From positions 1 to 35,165 of IMG/VR virus record IMGVR_UViG_3300019867_000003: a stretch of 35,165 nucleotides of DNA; one strand, written 5' to 3'. Positions 29,588 to 35,165 of the stretch are shown piece after piece. The notes beneath the pieces were generated by a model. The model ran no database searches and had not been told where the DNA came from. It was given only the letters and a program-made list of their open reading frames with translations. The position numbers were made by a program, and so were the translations under genes. Position 1 is the stretch's first letter. Each line of letters opens with the position of its first letter. The DNA is from a virus.

Positions 29588-30981
29588 CTACCAAACTTAC
29601 TAAAAAAGACTTTTACCCGTACCAGCCAATAGTCGCTCAGCATATCGTCGACAATCCGTTTTGCGGGTTGTTTCTCGATATGGGTATGACTAAGACCGTG
29701 ATCACCTTAACGGCGATTAACGCGTTAGTGCTGGAAGACTTCGCGATCAACTCGGTACTTGTTATAGGTCCGCGTCAAGTTGTTGAGTCTACATGGCCCG
29801 ATGAGGTGGGAAAGTGGGAGCACCTGAGAAACTTAAAGCTCTCGCCGATAATTGGAAACCCGAAGCAACGCCGCGCCGCTATGCGCGTAAAGGCCGACAT
29901 TTATTTAATCTCTTGTGATAACTTCGCTTGGCTAGTCGGAGAGTTTGGCGGCGGGTCGCTGCCTTATGAAATGTGTATAGTCGACGAGTCCTCGAAGTTT
30001 AAAAACCCAAGCGCCGTAAAGTCGAAAGTCTTTAAGTCGATAAAACCCTGTTTTAAAAGAATTGTAATTTTAACGGGTACCCCTGCGCCTAACGGATTAA
30101 TAGATATTTGGTTTCAAATTTGGATGCTCGACCGCGGTAAGCGCTTAGGCGCATACGTCGCGCACTATAAAGATAGATTCTTTAACCACGTATCAAAGCC
30201 AGGCTCTCACTTCGGTAAGTACCTCCCGACCGATACAACCAAAGACCAAATTTACAAACTTATCCAGGACATAGTTATCTCGATGGAAGCGCCCGACTAC
30301 CAAAAGCACAAAGCCCCGAGGTTTATCGACGTGCCCGTGATCCTGCCTGATGCTGTACGTAAGAAGTACGAGCAGTTCGAACGCGAGCGGGTTATGGAGT
30401 TACTAGAGTCAGAGGTTACGGCTATGACCGCGAGCGTTATGTCAGGAAAGCTCTTGCAGTTTGCAGGCGGAGCAGTCTACGACGACGAAAAGAACGTCCA
30501 CGAGATCCACACCGAAACGATCGACGCCCTCGAGGAGTTAGTCGAGCAGGCGAACGGAAAGCCTGTACTTATCGCTTACACCTTTAAGCATGAGCTAGCC
30601 CGAATTATGGAACGCCTTAAACGCTTCGAGCCCGTACACTTTAGAAATGATCAACACTTAAAGGATTGGAACGCGGGCAAAATTAAGGTTATGGTGATGC
30701 ACCCAGCAAGCGGGGGACACGGGCTCAACTTGCAATACGGTGGACACATAGCTATTTGGTTTTCGCTTAATTGGTCCTTAGAATTATATCAGCAGTGGTG
30801 CGCACGTTTACCGCGTCCAGGACAAAAATATCAAGTATTAATCTATAGGCTAATAGTTAAGGGTACAGAGTACGAAAGCGTAGTTAAAACGCTGGATAAA
30901 AAGGACGGCGTACAGCGTGGACTTATGGAGGCAGTACGCGCTAAGATCAAGAAATACGGGCTATCGTTTAAAAAGAGTTAA
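29584..30981 (+). CDS. SNF2-family DNA helicase/translocase, 465 aa
   Basis: A superfamily 2 ATPase. Q-motif region YPYQPIVAQHI is followed by motif I LDMGMTKT (31-38), motif II VDESS (133-137), motif III LTGTPAPN (163-170), motif V GGHGLNL and motif VI QQWCARLPRPGQ with the arginine fingers. Motif I is unusual: the consensus MGxGKT reads MGMTKT, with Thr in place of the last Gly. Motif II reads DESS where DEAH or DESH is common. Such proteins close the DUF2800-polymerase-VapE cassette in many phages. It is the last gene before a new promoter at 31010. Confidence 0.9.
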   Translation: MTTKLTKKDFYPYQPIVAQHIVDNPFCGLFLDMGMTKTVITLTAINALVLEDFAINSVLVIGPRQVVESTWPDEVGKWEHLRNLKLSPIIGNPKQRRAAMRVKADIYLISCDNFAWLVGEFGGGSLPYEMCIVDESSKFKNPSAVKSKVFKSIKPCFKRIVILTGTPAPNGLIDIWFQIWMLDRGKRLGAYVAHYKDRFFNHVSKPGSHFGKYLPTDTTKDQIYKLIQDIVISMEAPDYQKHKAPRFIDVPVILPDAVRKKYEQFERERVMELLESEVTAMTASVMSGKLLQFAGGAVYDDEKNVHEIHTETIDALEELVEQANGKPVLIAYTFKHELARIMERLKRFEPVHFRNDQHLKDWNAGKIKVMVMHPASGGHGLNLQYGGHIAIWFSLNWSLELYQQWCARLPRPGQKYQVLIYRLIVKGTEYESVVKTLDKKDGVQRGLMEAVRAKIKKYGLSFKKS

Positions 30982-31008
30982 ATTTTTTAATATTTTTATG
31001 TTAAATAA

Positions 31009-31039
31009 TTTGCACAATTGAAAATAAGTATTACATTTG
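31009..31039 (+). promoter_or_regulatory. Promoter, TTTGCAC-N16-TACATTTG
   Basis: TTGCAC at 31010-31015 and TACATTTG at 31032-31039. The 62 bases 30979-31040 match 19920-19981 ahead of the regulator gene at 49 positions without gaps, so this is a copy of the early promoter. It drives the small-gene block 31086-33444. Confidence 0.82.
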
Positions 31040-31085
31040 TAATCAGATAGCAGCAACGAGGCGGTTAACTTAAAATGTAAATAAG

Positions 31086-31319
31086 ATGCAGATAGTAAGC
31101 GCAGTACTTTTGGAAACCACGACGACACACTACATAGTAGAGTTGACGATTAAAACTAAAAAACATATATTCGCTAAAACCTTAGAGGAAAAAGTAAAAG
31201 TCCATAAACAGAAACGACTACGTACTTGGCACGCTTTTGACGATAGGGAGATAGACTACAAGCTTTGCGAAAGCCTAGACGCTTTCATAAGCACGGGAAA
31301 AGAAACCATTAATTTTTAA
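31086..31319 (+). CDS. Hypothetical protein, 77 aa
   Basis: First gene of the block under the promoter at 31010-31039. It is small and basic, with a beta-rich first half (MQIVSAVLLETTTTHYIVEL) and Lys/His-rich middle. No domain is recognised. The start is preceded by AAATGTAAATAAGATG, a 16-base context that is identical at the next gene's start and includes an ATG-TAA start-stop. The small size and the promoter copy suggest an early host-takeover function, which is inference. Confidence 0.65.
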   Translation: MQIVSAVLLETTTTHYIVELTIKTKKHIFAKTLEEKVKVHKQKRLRTWHAFDDREIDYKLCESLDAFISTGKETINF

Positions 31320-31330
31320 ATGTAAATAAG

Positions 31331-31537
31331 ATGAAAAAGGAAGACACAGTACTCGAGATCCTAAAAAGAAACTTCGGTACATCAAAGTTCAGAGAGTTCG
31401 CGGGAACTATTAGATTTAACACCGACAGCATTGACGACGTTCAAATTATCGAACTCGGCATACTCTCAGTCGAAAAGGCGTGCGACATTAAGATTAAGCG
31501 ATCAGGCACGGGGTTATTAATCATTATAAACTTATAG
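31331..31537 (+). CDS. Hypothetical protein, 68 aa
   Basis: A small mixed alpha/beta protein (KREFAGTIRFN-like strand and a VEKACDIKIKRSG segment) without membrane segments. The start shares the 16-base context AAATGTAAATAAGATG with the gene at 31086. The protein could fold as a ferredoxin-like small domain, judged only from the strand-helix-strand pattern. It ends three bases before the next start (AGCTATG context). Function unknown. Confidence 0.6.
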   Translation: MKKEDTVLEILKRNFGTSKFREFAGTIRFNTDSIDDVQIIELGILSVEKACDIKIKRSGTGLLIIINL

Positions 31538-31539
31538 CT

Positions 31540-31737
31540 ATGAAAGACTTATTATTTCAATTATTCATAGGCGCGACGCTTATAGCCGTCGGAATGATAG
31601 GCGGGTACCTTTTACACCAAGAGCAAGTACTTAGCAGGTACCAAGAGGTTTTTACCGCACAGCCTTTCGAGTTCGGGGTCGAACAGATGCACTACGTTGC
31701 AACAGGGGATACAATAACATTTAAAAAAGTAGAATAA
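31540..31737 (+). CDS. Small membrane-anchored protein, 65 aa
   Basis: One hydrophobic segment (about 4-25, LLFQLFIGATLIAVGMIGGYLL) is followed by a soluble acidic tail of about 40 residues. It may be a single-pass membrane protein with the tail outside the cytoplasm. It uses the AGCTATG start context and overlaps the next gene by one base. It is the first of two membrane proteins in this block; a role in superinfection exclusion is possible but unproved. Confidence 0.6.
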   Translation: MKDLLFQLFIGATLIAVGMIGGYLLHQEQVLSRYQEVFTAQPFEFGVEQMHYVATGDTITFKKVE

Positions 31738-32183
31738 TGATACAATTAACACTTACGGAAATATTAGAGAAGTTCCAAAACGGCGAACAGCGTTACGACA
31801 AAGACGCGTACTTCAAAGAAGCCATAACGGCGATACACTTAGGCGTAGGGCCTTACGCGGTACTTGACCGAGTACTCAAAGAACATTTAATTCTTATGAA
31901 CCTGCACAACGAGGCAGTTAATAAGAACCGCGTTGCGGTGGGCGAAGTGGCGAGGTTGACAGACATTAACGAAAAGATAATAGTTTCTCACCGTAGCATG
32001 GAGGACAAACTTTTCGGAGAACAATCTCAAGAGGCTAACACTGGCGTTTATGTAGGCCGCGAGTACTACCCTAACGAATTGGAAACTTTGAGGGCTCAAG
32101 TTAAGGGGTTGATCTGCGATAAGCAAAAGCTAGCCGACGAGGTAGCAAGTCTAACCGAAGCCCTGCAACACCACATCAAATGA
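31737..32183 (+). CDS. Hypothetical helical protein, 148 aa
   Basis: The protein is mostly helical, with a C-terminal coiled-coil-like stretch (about 112-145, ETLRAQVKGLICDKQKLADE). The N-terminal part contains repeated hydrophobic-charged heptads (IQLTLTEILEKFQNGEQ). No catalytic motif is seen. It overlaps the next ATG by four bases. The family is unknown to me. Confidence 0.6.
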   Translation: MIQLTLTEILEKFQNGEQRYDKDAYFKEAITAIHLGVGPYAVLDRVLKEHLILMNLHNEAVNKNRVAVGEVARLTDINEKIIVSHRSMEDKLFGEQSQEANTGVYVGREYYPNELETLRAQVKGLICDKQKLADEVASLTEALQHHIK

Positions 32184-32368
32184 TAATCGAACTACACGGC
32201 GCAAAGTGGCACGGTTGCCCTAGCGCGATAGGCGCATACATTAACGGCAAGCAGTCGGAACAACCGCAGAGGACTAGAAGCCGTATAACCAAAGAACATA
32301 ATTATAAATTCACTCACCGGAGAGCCGTACAAGTTGACGGCGGACGATGGAGAGTTAAACAACTATAG
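32180..32368 (+). CDS. Hypothetical basic protein, 62 aa
   Basis: A short basic protein, rich in Arg/Lys/His, starting in an ATGA overlap with the previous gene. No domain is recognised. The next gene begins four bases after its stop. Its composition (QRTRSRITKEHNYKFTHRR) is compatible with nucleic-acid binding. The reading frame is short, so gene status is less certain than that of its neighbours. Confidence 0.45.
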   Translation: MIIELHGAKWHGCPSAIGAYINGKQSEQPQRTRSRITKEHNYKFTHRRAVQVDGGRWRVKQL

Positions 32369-32372
32369 AGCT

Positions 32373-32582
32373 ATGAATTTAGTAGAGCAAATAAAACAAG
32401 AGATATACACCTGCGGCGGGGGCTTTCAAGTACAGGAGACCGCCGAGCGCCTAGCCGAGTCAGTACAGGAGACCTCTACGGATTTTCTACTTTGGTACAT
32501 CGAAGCGAACATAGTCCCTGAGACAGACCCTAGAAGTATTTACGATTTGTGGCGCGAGTTCTCAATAGATAAACAACTATGA
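32373..32582 (+). CDS. Hypothetical protein, 69 aa
   Basis: ATG at 32373 is preferred, as it has the AGCTATG context; a TTG at 32334 would run into the previous gene. The protein is a small helical acidic protein with a Cys-Gly-rich spot (YTCGGGFQ) and a C-terminal aromatic end (IYDLWREFSIDKQL). It overlaps the next gene by four bases. Function unknown. Confidence 0.55.
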   Translation: MNLVEQIKQEIYTCGGGFQVQETAERLAESVQETSTDFLLWYIEANIVPETDPRSIYDLWREFSIDKQL

Positions 32583-32914
32583 GCACTAAACATCCACCAA
32601 GCGGACCAACTGAGCAGGAAGTCCGTGAGCACTTCGGCGATAAGCTTAAGCCCGATGCAAAGTTAATGCGCCCCGCCTATACGTCCATTTGGGCGCTCGA
32701 AGACGGGACTCTCTTATGGGATTGGCGTAACGGCTTTGCAGAGTTAGACGATTCACCGAAGCCCGCTAAGTCGGCAGAGAGACACAGCGTTACGCCGCAG
32801 GGCATAATCGCCGAACTGCGGGAACAGGTCGCCCGAAAGGACGAGGAAATTAAAAGCTTAAAAACTAAACTATCCGGCGCGCGGATGGAATTATCAATTC
32901 ATAGATCAATTTAA
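32579..32914 (+). CDS. Hypothetical protein with C-terminal coiled coil, 111 aa
   Basis: Residues 1-65 are Pro/Trp-rich and look globular (TSIWALEDGTLLWDW). From about 75 a coiled coil runs to the end (AELREQVARKDEEIKSLKTK). The last part, LSGARMEL, is repeated as LSGARVEL just behind the membrane segment of the next gene, and the DNA is alike too, so the genes share a duplicated segment. No family is recognised. Confidence 0.6.
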   Translation: MSTKHPPSGPTEQEVREHFGDKLKPDAKLMRPAYTSIWALEDGTLLWDWRNGFAELDDSPKPAKSAERHSVTPQGIIAELREQVARKDEEIKSLKTKLSGARMELSIHRSI

Positions 32915-32916
32915 CC

Positions 32917-33444
32917 ATGGAAACACCAACACACATTCTAATTTTATTCTTTTTTCTGCTTATCTTAATATCAATTATCGGCTTGTCGTTATCGGGCGCA
33001 CGGGTGGAACTCCGAACGCTTAGGGCTAGACTTGACAGGCGGGACGCCGTAGAGGCCAACCCGATAGTAAAAGCAGTCAAGGCCTCCGCAGAATTTGCTG
33101 CCAGCGTAAACGAGTTTAGTAGAGTCTTAAAAGACAAAGAGCACCATATAAAGCAACTAGGGGCTGAACTCGAGGCGATAGAACAACGAAACGGTAATCG
33201 GGCCGAAACTATCAACTATCAGTTTAAAGAAATTGAAGCCTTAGAGCACACGATCACCTTAAAGGACGAAGAGATTAAGCACCTCAACGGCGATATAGCT
33301 AAGCTTAAATTCGATTACGCTGCCGAGGTGGCAGGGCGGAACGAGGGCAAGAGTGATACCTTAAAAGAGTCACCACTTCGCGGCGAATGGGTGGACGAGT
33401 CGACGTACTTAAATCCCGACGAAAATACCGACGGTAGATTGTAA
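32917..33444 (+). CDS. Membrane-anchored coiled-coil protein, 175 aa
   Basis: One N-terminal transmembrane helix (about 7-26, ILILFFFLLILISIIGLSLS) is followed by a long charged coiled coil (about 30-138) and an acidic tail. An inner-membrane spanin looks like this, but it stands outside the lysis block and has no nearby lipoprotein partner, so that role is doubtful. It may be a membrane-tethered structural or exclusion factor. The gene ends 26 bases before a terminator. Confidence 0.6.
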   Translation: METPTHILILFFFLLILISIIGLSLSGARVELRTLRARLDRRDAVEANPIVKAVKASAEFAASVNEFSRVLKDKEHHIKQLGAELEAIEQRNGNRAETINYQFKEIEALEHTITLKDEEIKHLNGDIAKLKFDYAAEVAGRNEGKSDTLKESPLRGEWVDESTYLNPDENTDGRL

Positions 33445-33470
33445 AACCAACCAAAAACAATTAAATCCTT

Positions 33471-33502
33471 AAACCCGTCTTACCACAAAGGCGGGTTTTT
33501 TT
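33471..33502 (+). terminator. Intrinsic terminator ending the small-gene block
   Basis: AAACCCG (33471-33477) with CGGGTTT (33492-33498), extended inside by TCTT/AAGG (33478-33481/33488-33491) to 11 pairs, then seven T's. Confidence 0.9.
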
Positions 33503-33560
33503 ATAACATAATTTGTAAACCTTGTATACTTTTGTTTAACGTATACCTCTTTTAGGATAA

Positions 33561-33590
33561 AATAAACAATAATAAACAATAATAAACAAT
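33561..33590 (+). repeat. Three perfect tandem copies of AATAAACAAT (iteron-like)
   Basis: Perfect 10-base unit at 33561, 33571 and 33581. The 10-base period places copies on nearly the same helix face. The TAAACAAT core recurs in both control regions. Confidence 0.9.
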
Positions 33591-33591
33591 C

Positions 33592-33644
33592 ATTGAATAC
33601 GCGGGAAGCCCCGCCATGATTGGCGTAAGCCTCCTATATTCAAT
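33592..33644 (+). repeat. Three-arm foldable structure in region R
   Basis: Outer stem ATTGAATA (33592-33599) with TATTCAAT (33637-33644), eight pairs. Inside are GCGGG-AAGC-CCCGC (33601-33614) and GGC-GTAA-GCC (33622-33631). The second hairpin is identical in region L; the outer stem and first hairpin differ in sequence there but keep pairing. Confidence 0.6.
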
Positions 33645-33876
33645 ATAAACAATAATACTAATAGAATATAAAATATAATAAATAAGTAAGTAATATAACA
33701 CAACTATACAAGTATACACCCGTAACGCGTTATTTATATATAGCCCCCTAAGAAAACACATCGTTTATCGTTTACGGTTTCGGGACAACGGGGGTAAAGT
33801 CTAGTGTTTATAAGGCTTAACAGCGTAAACAATACTTTTATTGCATAGAATATCCAAAATTTTAACATATAAGGTC

Positions 33877-33906
33877 TTGCACTATTTAAAAAAGTTTGTA
33901 TATTTG
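33877..33906 (+). promoter_or_regulatory. Promoter of the terminase operon, TTGCAC-N16-TATATTTG
   Basis: TTGCAC at 33877-33882 and TATATTTG at 33899-33906. Expected transcription start is about 33913, 18 bases before the ATG at 33931. Confidence 0.8.
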
Positions 33907-33930
33907 CCTCTGAACATTAAAGCGTTATTT

Positions 33931-34278
33931 ATGGAGCCTATACACTTCCAAGCCCAAGAGGTAATCGATTATTTCAAAATAACCCCGTCCGATTTTGTCC
34001 GACTACTCGACCGCGATAGGCTTCCCGCCGAGATAATAGACGGGTGTGTGGTTTTCGAGTTCCACGCGCTTAAAAAATTAAATCTTGAAGAGCCTAAAAA
34101 GTTAATCTATCTGAAAGAGGGGCTCGCTACCGTTGCAGAATCTCTTAGCCGACTCGGTATATCCCGCAGGACGTTCTACCTCCGTGTAGCTTCGGGCGAA
34201 ATAAAACTCCAAAAGCAAGGTAGGAGGTCTTTCGTAAAATTAACTGACCTACTGAGTTTAACGGATGAATTATTTTAG
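33931..34278 (+). CDS. Two-HTH (excisionase/MerR-like) DNA-binding protein, 115 aa
   Basis: ATG at 33931 is preferred because the promoter -7 box ends at 33906; a longer frame from TTG at 33841 would start upstream of the promoter. Two similar winged-helix-type units are seen. About 8-50 reads QAQEVIDYFKITPSDFVRLL and ends FEFHAL. About 70-112 reads VAESLSRLGISRRTFYLRV, then IKLQKQGRRSFVKLTDLL, the classical helix_turn_helix_17/excisionase pattern. It lies directly behind region R and before terS, so it may control late transcription or the replication/packaging switch; that role is inference. Confidence 0.7.
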   Translation: MEPIHFQAQEVIDYFKITPSDFVRLLDRDRLPAEIIDGCVVFEFHALKKLNLEEPKKLIYLKEGLATVAESLSRLGISRRTFYLRVASGEIKLQKQGRRSFVKLTDLLSLTDELF

Positions 34279-34305
34279 TACATTTACGGCGTAATTACAA
34301 ACACA

Positions 34306-34809
34306 ATGGCATATACACCCTCACAACGCGAGTTGCTTTTTAAGCGAGTCATAAAAGGCCTGCAAAGCGGTACGTCCTTAAGGCAAGTCCTCAAACTTGA
34401 TGGGATGCCAAGCCGCACCGCTTTGTATGATTGGTTAGATAAAGACGAAAAGTTTCAAGAACGTTTCGCGCGCGCGATGGAAATGGGCGACGAGGTCCTG
34501 GAGGAGCGAAAGCTCGAAATTGCCAGCCTGCGATTGATCGAAACCGTTGAGGAGTCAGGTTATAGCGGCGAAGCGGCTTTCAGTAAAACAACCACGCGCG
34601 ACAACGTGCAGCGCAGCAAGCTTATGATTGAAACGATAAACACAATCCTCGCTCGACGCAATCCTCGAAAGTACGGCAATAAGATTGACGTCACAAGCGA
34701 TGGCAAAGCCTTAGCCGTCCCGGCCATTATCGGTATGACGATCAAAAACGAAACAACCCCAACCAATGACGCAGAGCCGCCAATCGAAGAGGACGACGAC
34801 CTTAATTGA
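34306..34809 (+). CDS. terS: Terminase small subunit, 167 aa
   Basis: Recognises the packaging site and delivers DNA to the large subunit. The N-terminal part carries a homeodomain-like HTH (SLRQVLKLDGMPSRTALYDW, about 24-43), followed by helical oligomerisation segments (ERKLEIASLRLIETVEE), basic ARRNPRKYGNK and an acidic tail (EPPIEEDDDLN). Length is normal. It overlaps the large subunit by 44 bases. The preceding gap of 27 bases has no promoter, so it is co-transcribed with the HTH gene. Confidence 0.87.
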   Translation: MAYTPSQRELLFKRVIKGLQSGTSLRQVLKLDGMPSRTALYDWLDKDEKFQERFARAMEMGDEVLEERKLEIASLRLIETVEESGYSGEAAFSKTTTRDNVQRSKLMIETINTILARRNPRKYGNKIDVTSDGKALAVPAIIGMTIKNETTPTNDAEPPIEEDDDLN

Positions 34810-35165
34810 GTTTAACACCTACGGCAACGACAAGCAGCTCGAAGTCGCTAAGCATTGGCTCGACCCCGAGGTCAGCGATATAGGGTACGGCGGATCGAAA
34901 GGTTCAGGCAAGTCTTACCTCGGCGCGTCCCTGATCTTCGGCGATGCACTTATTTATCCCGAAACTCACTACTTTATCGCCCGTAAGAAGCTCAACGACT
35001 TACGAAAGCACACAATGCCGACAATCGAAGAGGTGCTCCGCGATTGGGGGCTCGACGAGCGATATTACTCATTCAACGGACAGGATAATTACTACACGCT
35101 ATACAACGGCTCAAAGGTCTATCTCTTCGAAGCCGCCTACTTACCAACGGATCCCGAGTTTGAGC
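34766..35165 (+). CDS. terL: Terminase large subunit, N-terminal part (gene continues at base 137, ends 1098)
   Basis: This is the ATPase half of the packaging motor. The ATG at 34766 overlaps the end of the small subunit gene by 44 bases and is the first in-frame ATG. The frame then runs to the window edge without a stop. The Walker A segment YGGSKGSGKSYLG lies about 48-60 residues from the start, the usual distance for TerL. It is followed by an adenine-binding/Q-type arrangement and the conserved FIARKK segment. The sequence from 35030 onward is the same as bases 1-136, so the protein continues through the nuclease domain at 137-1098. Other possible starts in the overlap are rare codons (ATT), so the start is likely but not proved. 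Confidence 0.9.
   Translation, partial: MTQSRQSKRTTTLIEFNTYGNDKQLEVAKHWLDPEVSDIGYGGSKGSGKSYLGASLIFGDALIYPETHYFIARKKLNDLRKHTMPTIEEVLRDWGLDERYYSFNGQDNYYTLYNGSKVYLFEAAYLPTDPEFE
35030..35165 (+). repeat. Terminal overlap, copy 2 of 2 (circular genome)
   Basis: Second copy of the 136-base overlap. It carries CGC (Arg) in terL codon 92 where copy 1 carries TGC (Cys). A one-base difference inside an overlap points to a sequencing error at a contig edge or to a minor variant in the population. Confidence 0.95.

Larger units (their letters stand above)
33503..33930. promoter_or_regulatory. Control region R (428 bases, paralogous to region L)
   Basis: Gene-free, AT-rich stretch ahead of the terminase operon. 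It contains GTATAC at 33524, 33541 and 33712, three tandem copies of AATAAACAAT at 33561-33590, further TAAACAAT at 33646 and 33826, and TTGGCGTAAGCCT at 33620-33632. ACGCGT lies at 33725, GTTTATCGTTTAC at 33763-33775 and GCGTAAACAATA at 33823-33834, followed by the promoter at 33877-33906. Elements occur in the same order as in region L. Confidence 0.75.

Noticed and set aside
32917-33444. Inner-membrane spanin
   Set aside because: Topology would fit, but the gene is far from the lysis genes and has no outer-membrane lipoprotein partner.
33561-33590. Three tandem 10-base repeats as a CRISPR remnant
   Set aside because: There are no spacers and no cas genes; the units abut directly and match iterons better.
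33552-33761. Antisense hydrophobic open frame across control region R
   Set aside because: It is an AT-rich chance frame that overlaps repeats and palindromes, with no promoter or family sign.
33841-33930. Upstream TTG start for the two-HTH gene
   Set aside because: It lies upstream of the -7 box at 33899-33906, so it would not be in the mRNA.

Overview
This window is the complete genome of a tailed bacteriophage, linearised at an arbitrary point. The last 136 bases (35030-35165) repeat the first 136 with one mismatch, so the circular unit is 35,029 bp and the large terminase gene runs across the join. Every recognisable gene is on the + strand. The host is very probably a member of the Bacteroidota. 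Promoters follow the TTG / TAnnTTTG pattern of that phylum, start codons lack Shine-Dalgarno sequences, and two exported proteins carry signal peptides ending in YGQ or FAQ, which is common in flavobacteria. No integrase, recombinase or tRNA synthetase-type cargo was seen, so a lytic life cycle is most likely, though a Cro/C1-like regulator is present.

Layout on the circle: (a) control region R (33503-33930), a small two-HTH regulator, terminase small subunit and terminase large subunit (34766 to the end, then 1-1098). (b) 1189-9358: seven small genes with two to three membrane proteins and an HK97 gp10-like protein, two large Bacteroidota-type tail/baseplate proteins and the tape measure protein. 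(c) 9359-9641: two promoter-terminator units in tandem. (d) 9642-15513: Cys-rich small protein, ClpP-like prohead protease, scaffold, major capsid protein, probable tail tube, Ala/Glu/Lys-repeat protein, portal, head-tail connector. (e) 15524-19627: tail fibre with a signal peptide, a second secreted protein, two small membrane proteins (holin candidates), GH24 lysozyme and a 53-codon gene, ending at a strong terminator. (f) Control region L (19628-20001). (g) 20002-30981: XRE-like regulator, acidic protein, DUF2800 nuclease, DUF2815 single-strand binding protein, a 388-base gene-free structured stretch, family A DNA polymerase, PrimPol-VapE helicase, VRR-NUC nuclease, nucleotide-metabolism-like proteins, adenine methyltransferase and SNF2 helicase. 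(h) 31032-33502: a separately promoted block of small unknown genes ending in a terminator.

The most interesting signals are regulatory. Control regions L and R, at the two junctions between the structural and the replication half, are paralogous. They share the elements TTGGCGTAAGCCT, GTTTATyGTTTAC and GCGTAAACAATA in the same order (the last two exactly 60 bases apart in both), the heptamer-based iteron TAAACAAT, a foldable three-arm structure whose outer stem differs in sequence but keeps its pairing, and a promoter with the form TTGCAC-N16-TAnATTTG. Each is followed directly by a helix-turn-helix gene. The same promoter form occurs twice more (9496-9525 and 31010-31039). A second strong signal is the structured non-coding stretch 23004-23391, which begins with a perfect T-arm closed by an acceptor-like stem but has no room for a normal tRNA. 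All functional assignments are from reading motifs by eye; no database search was possible.
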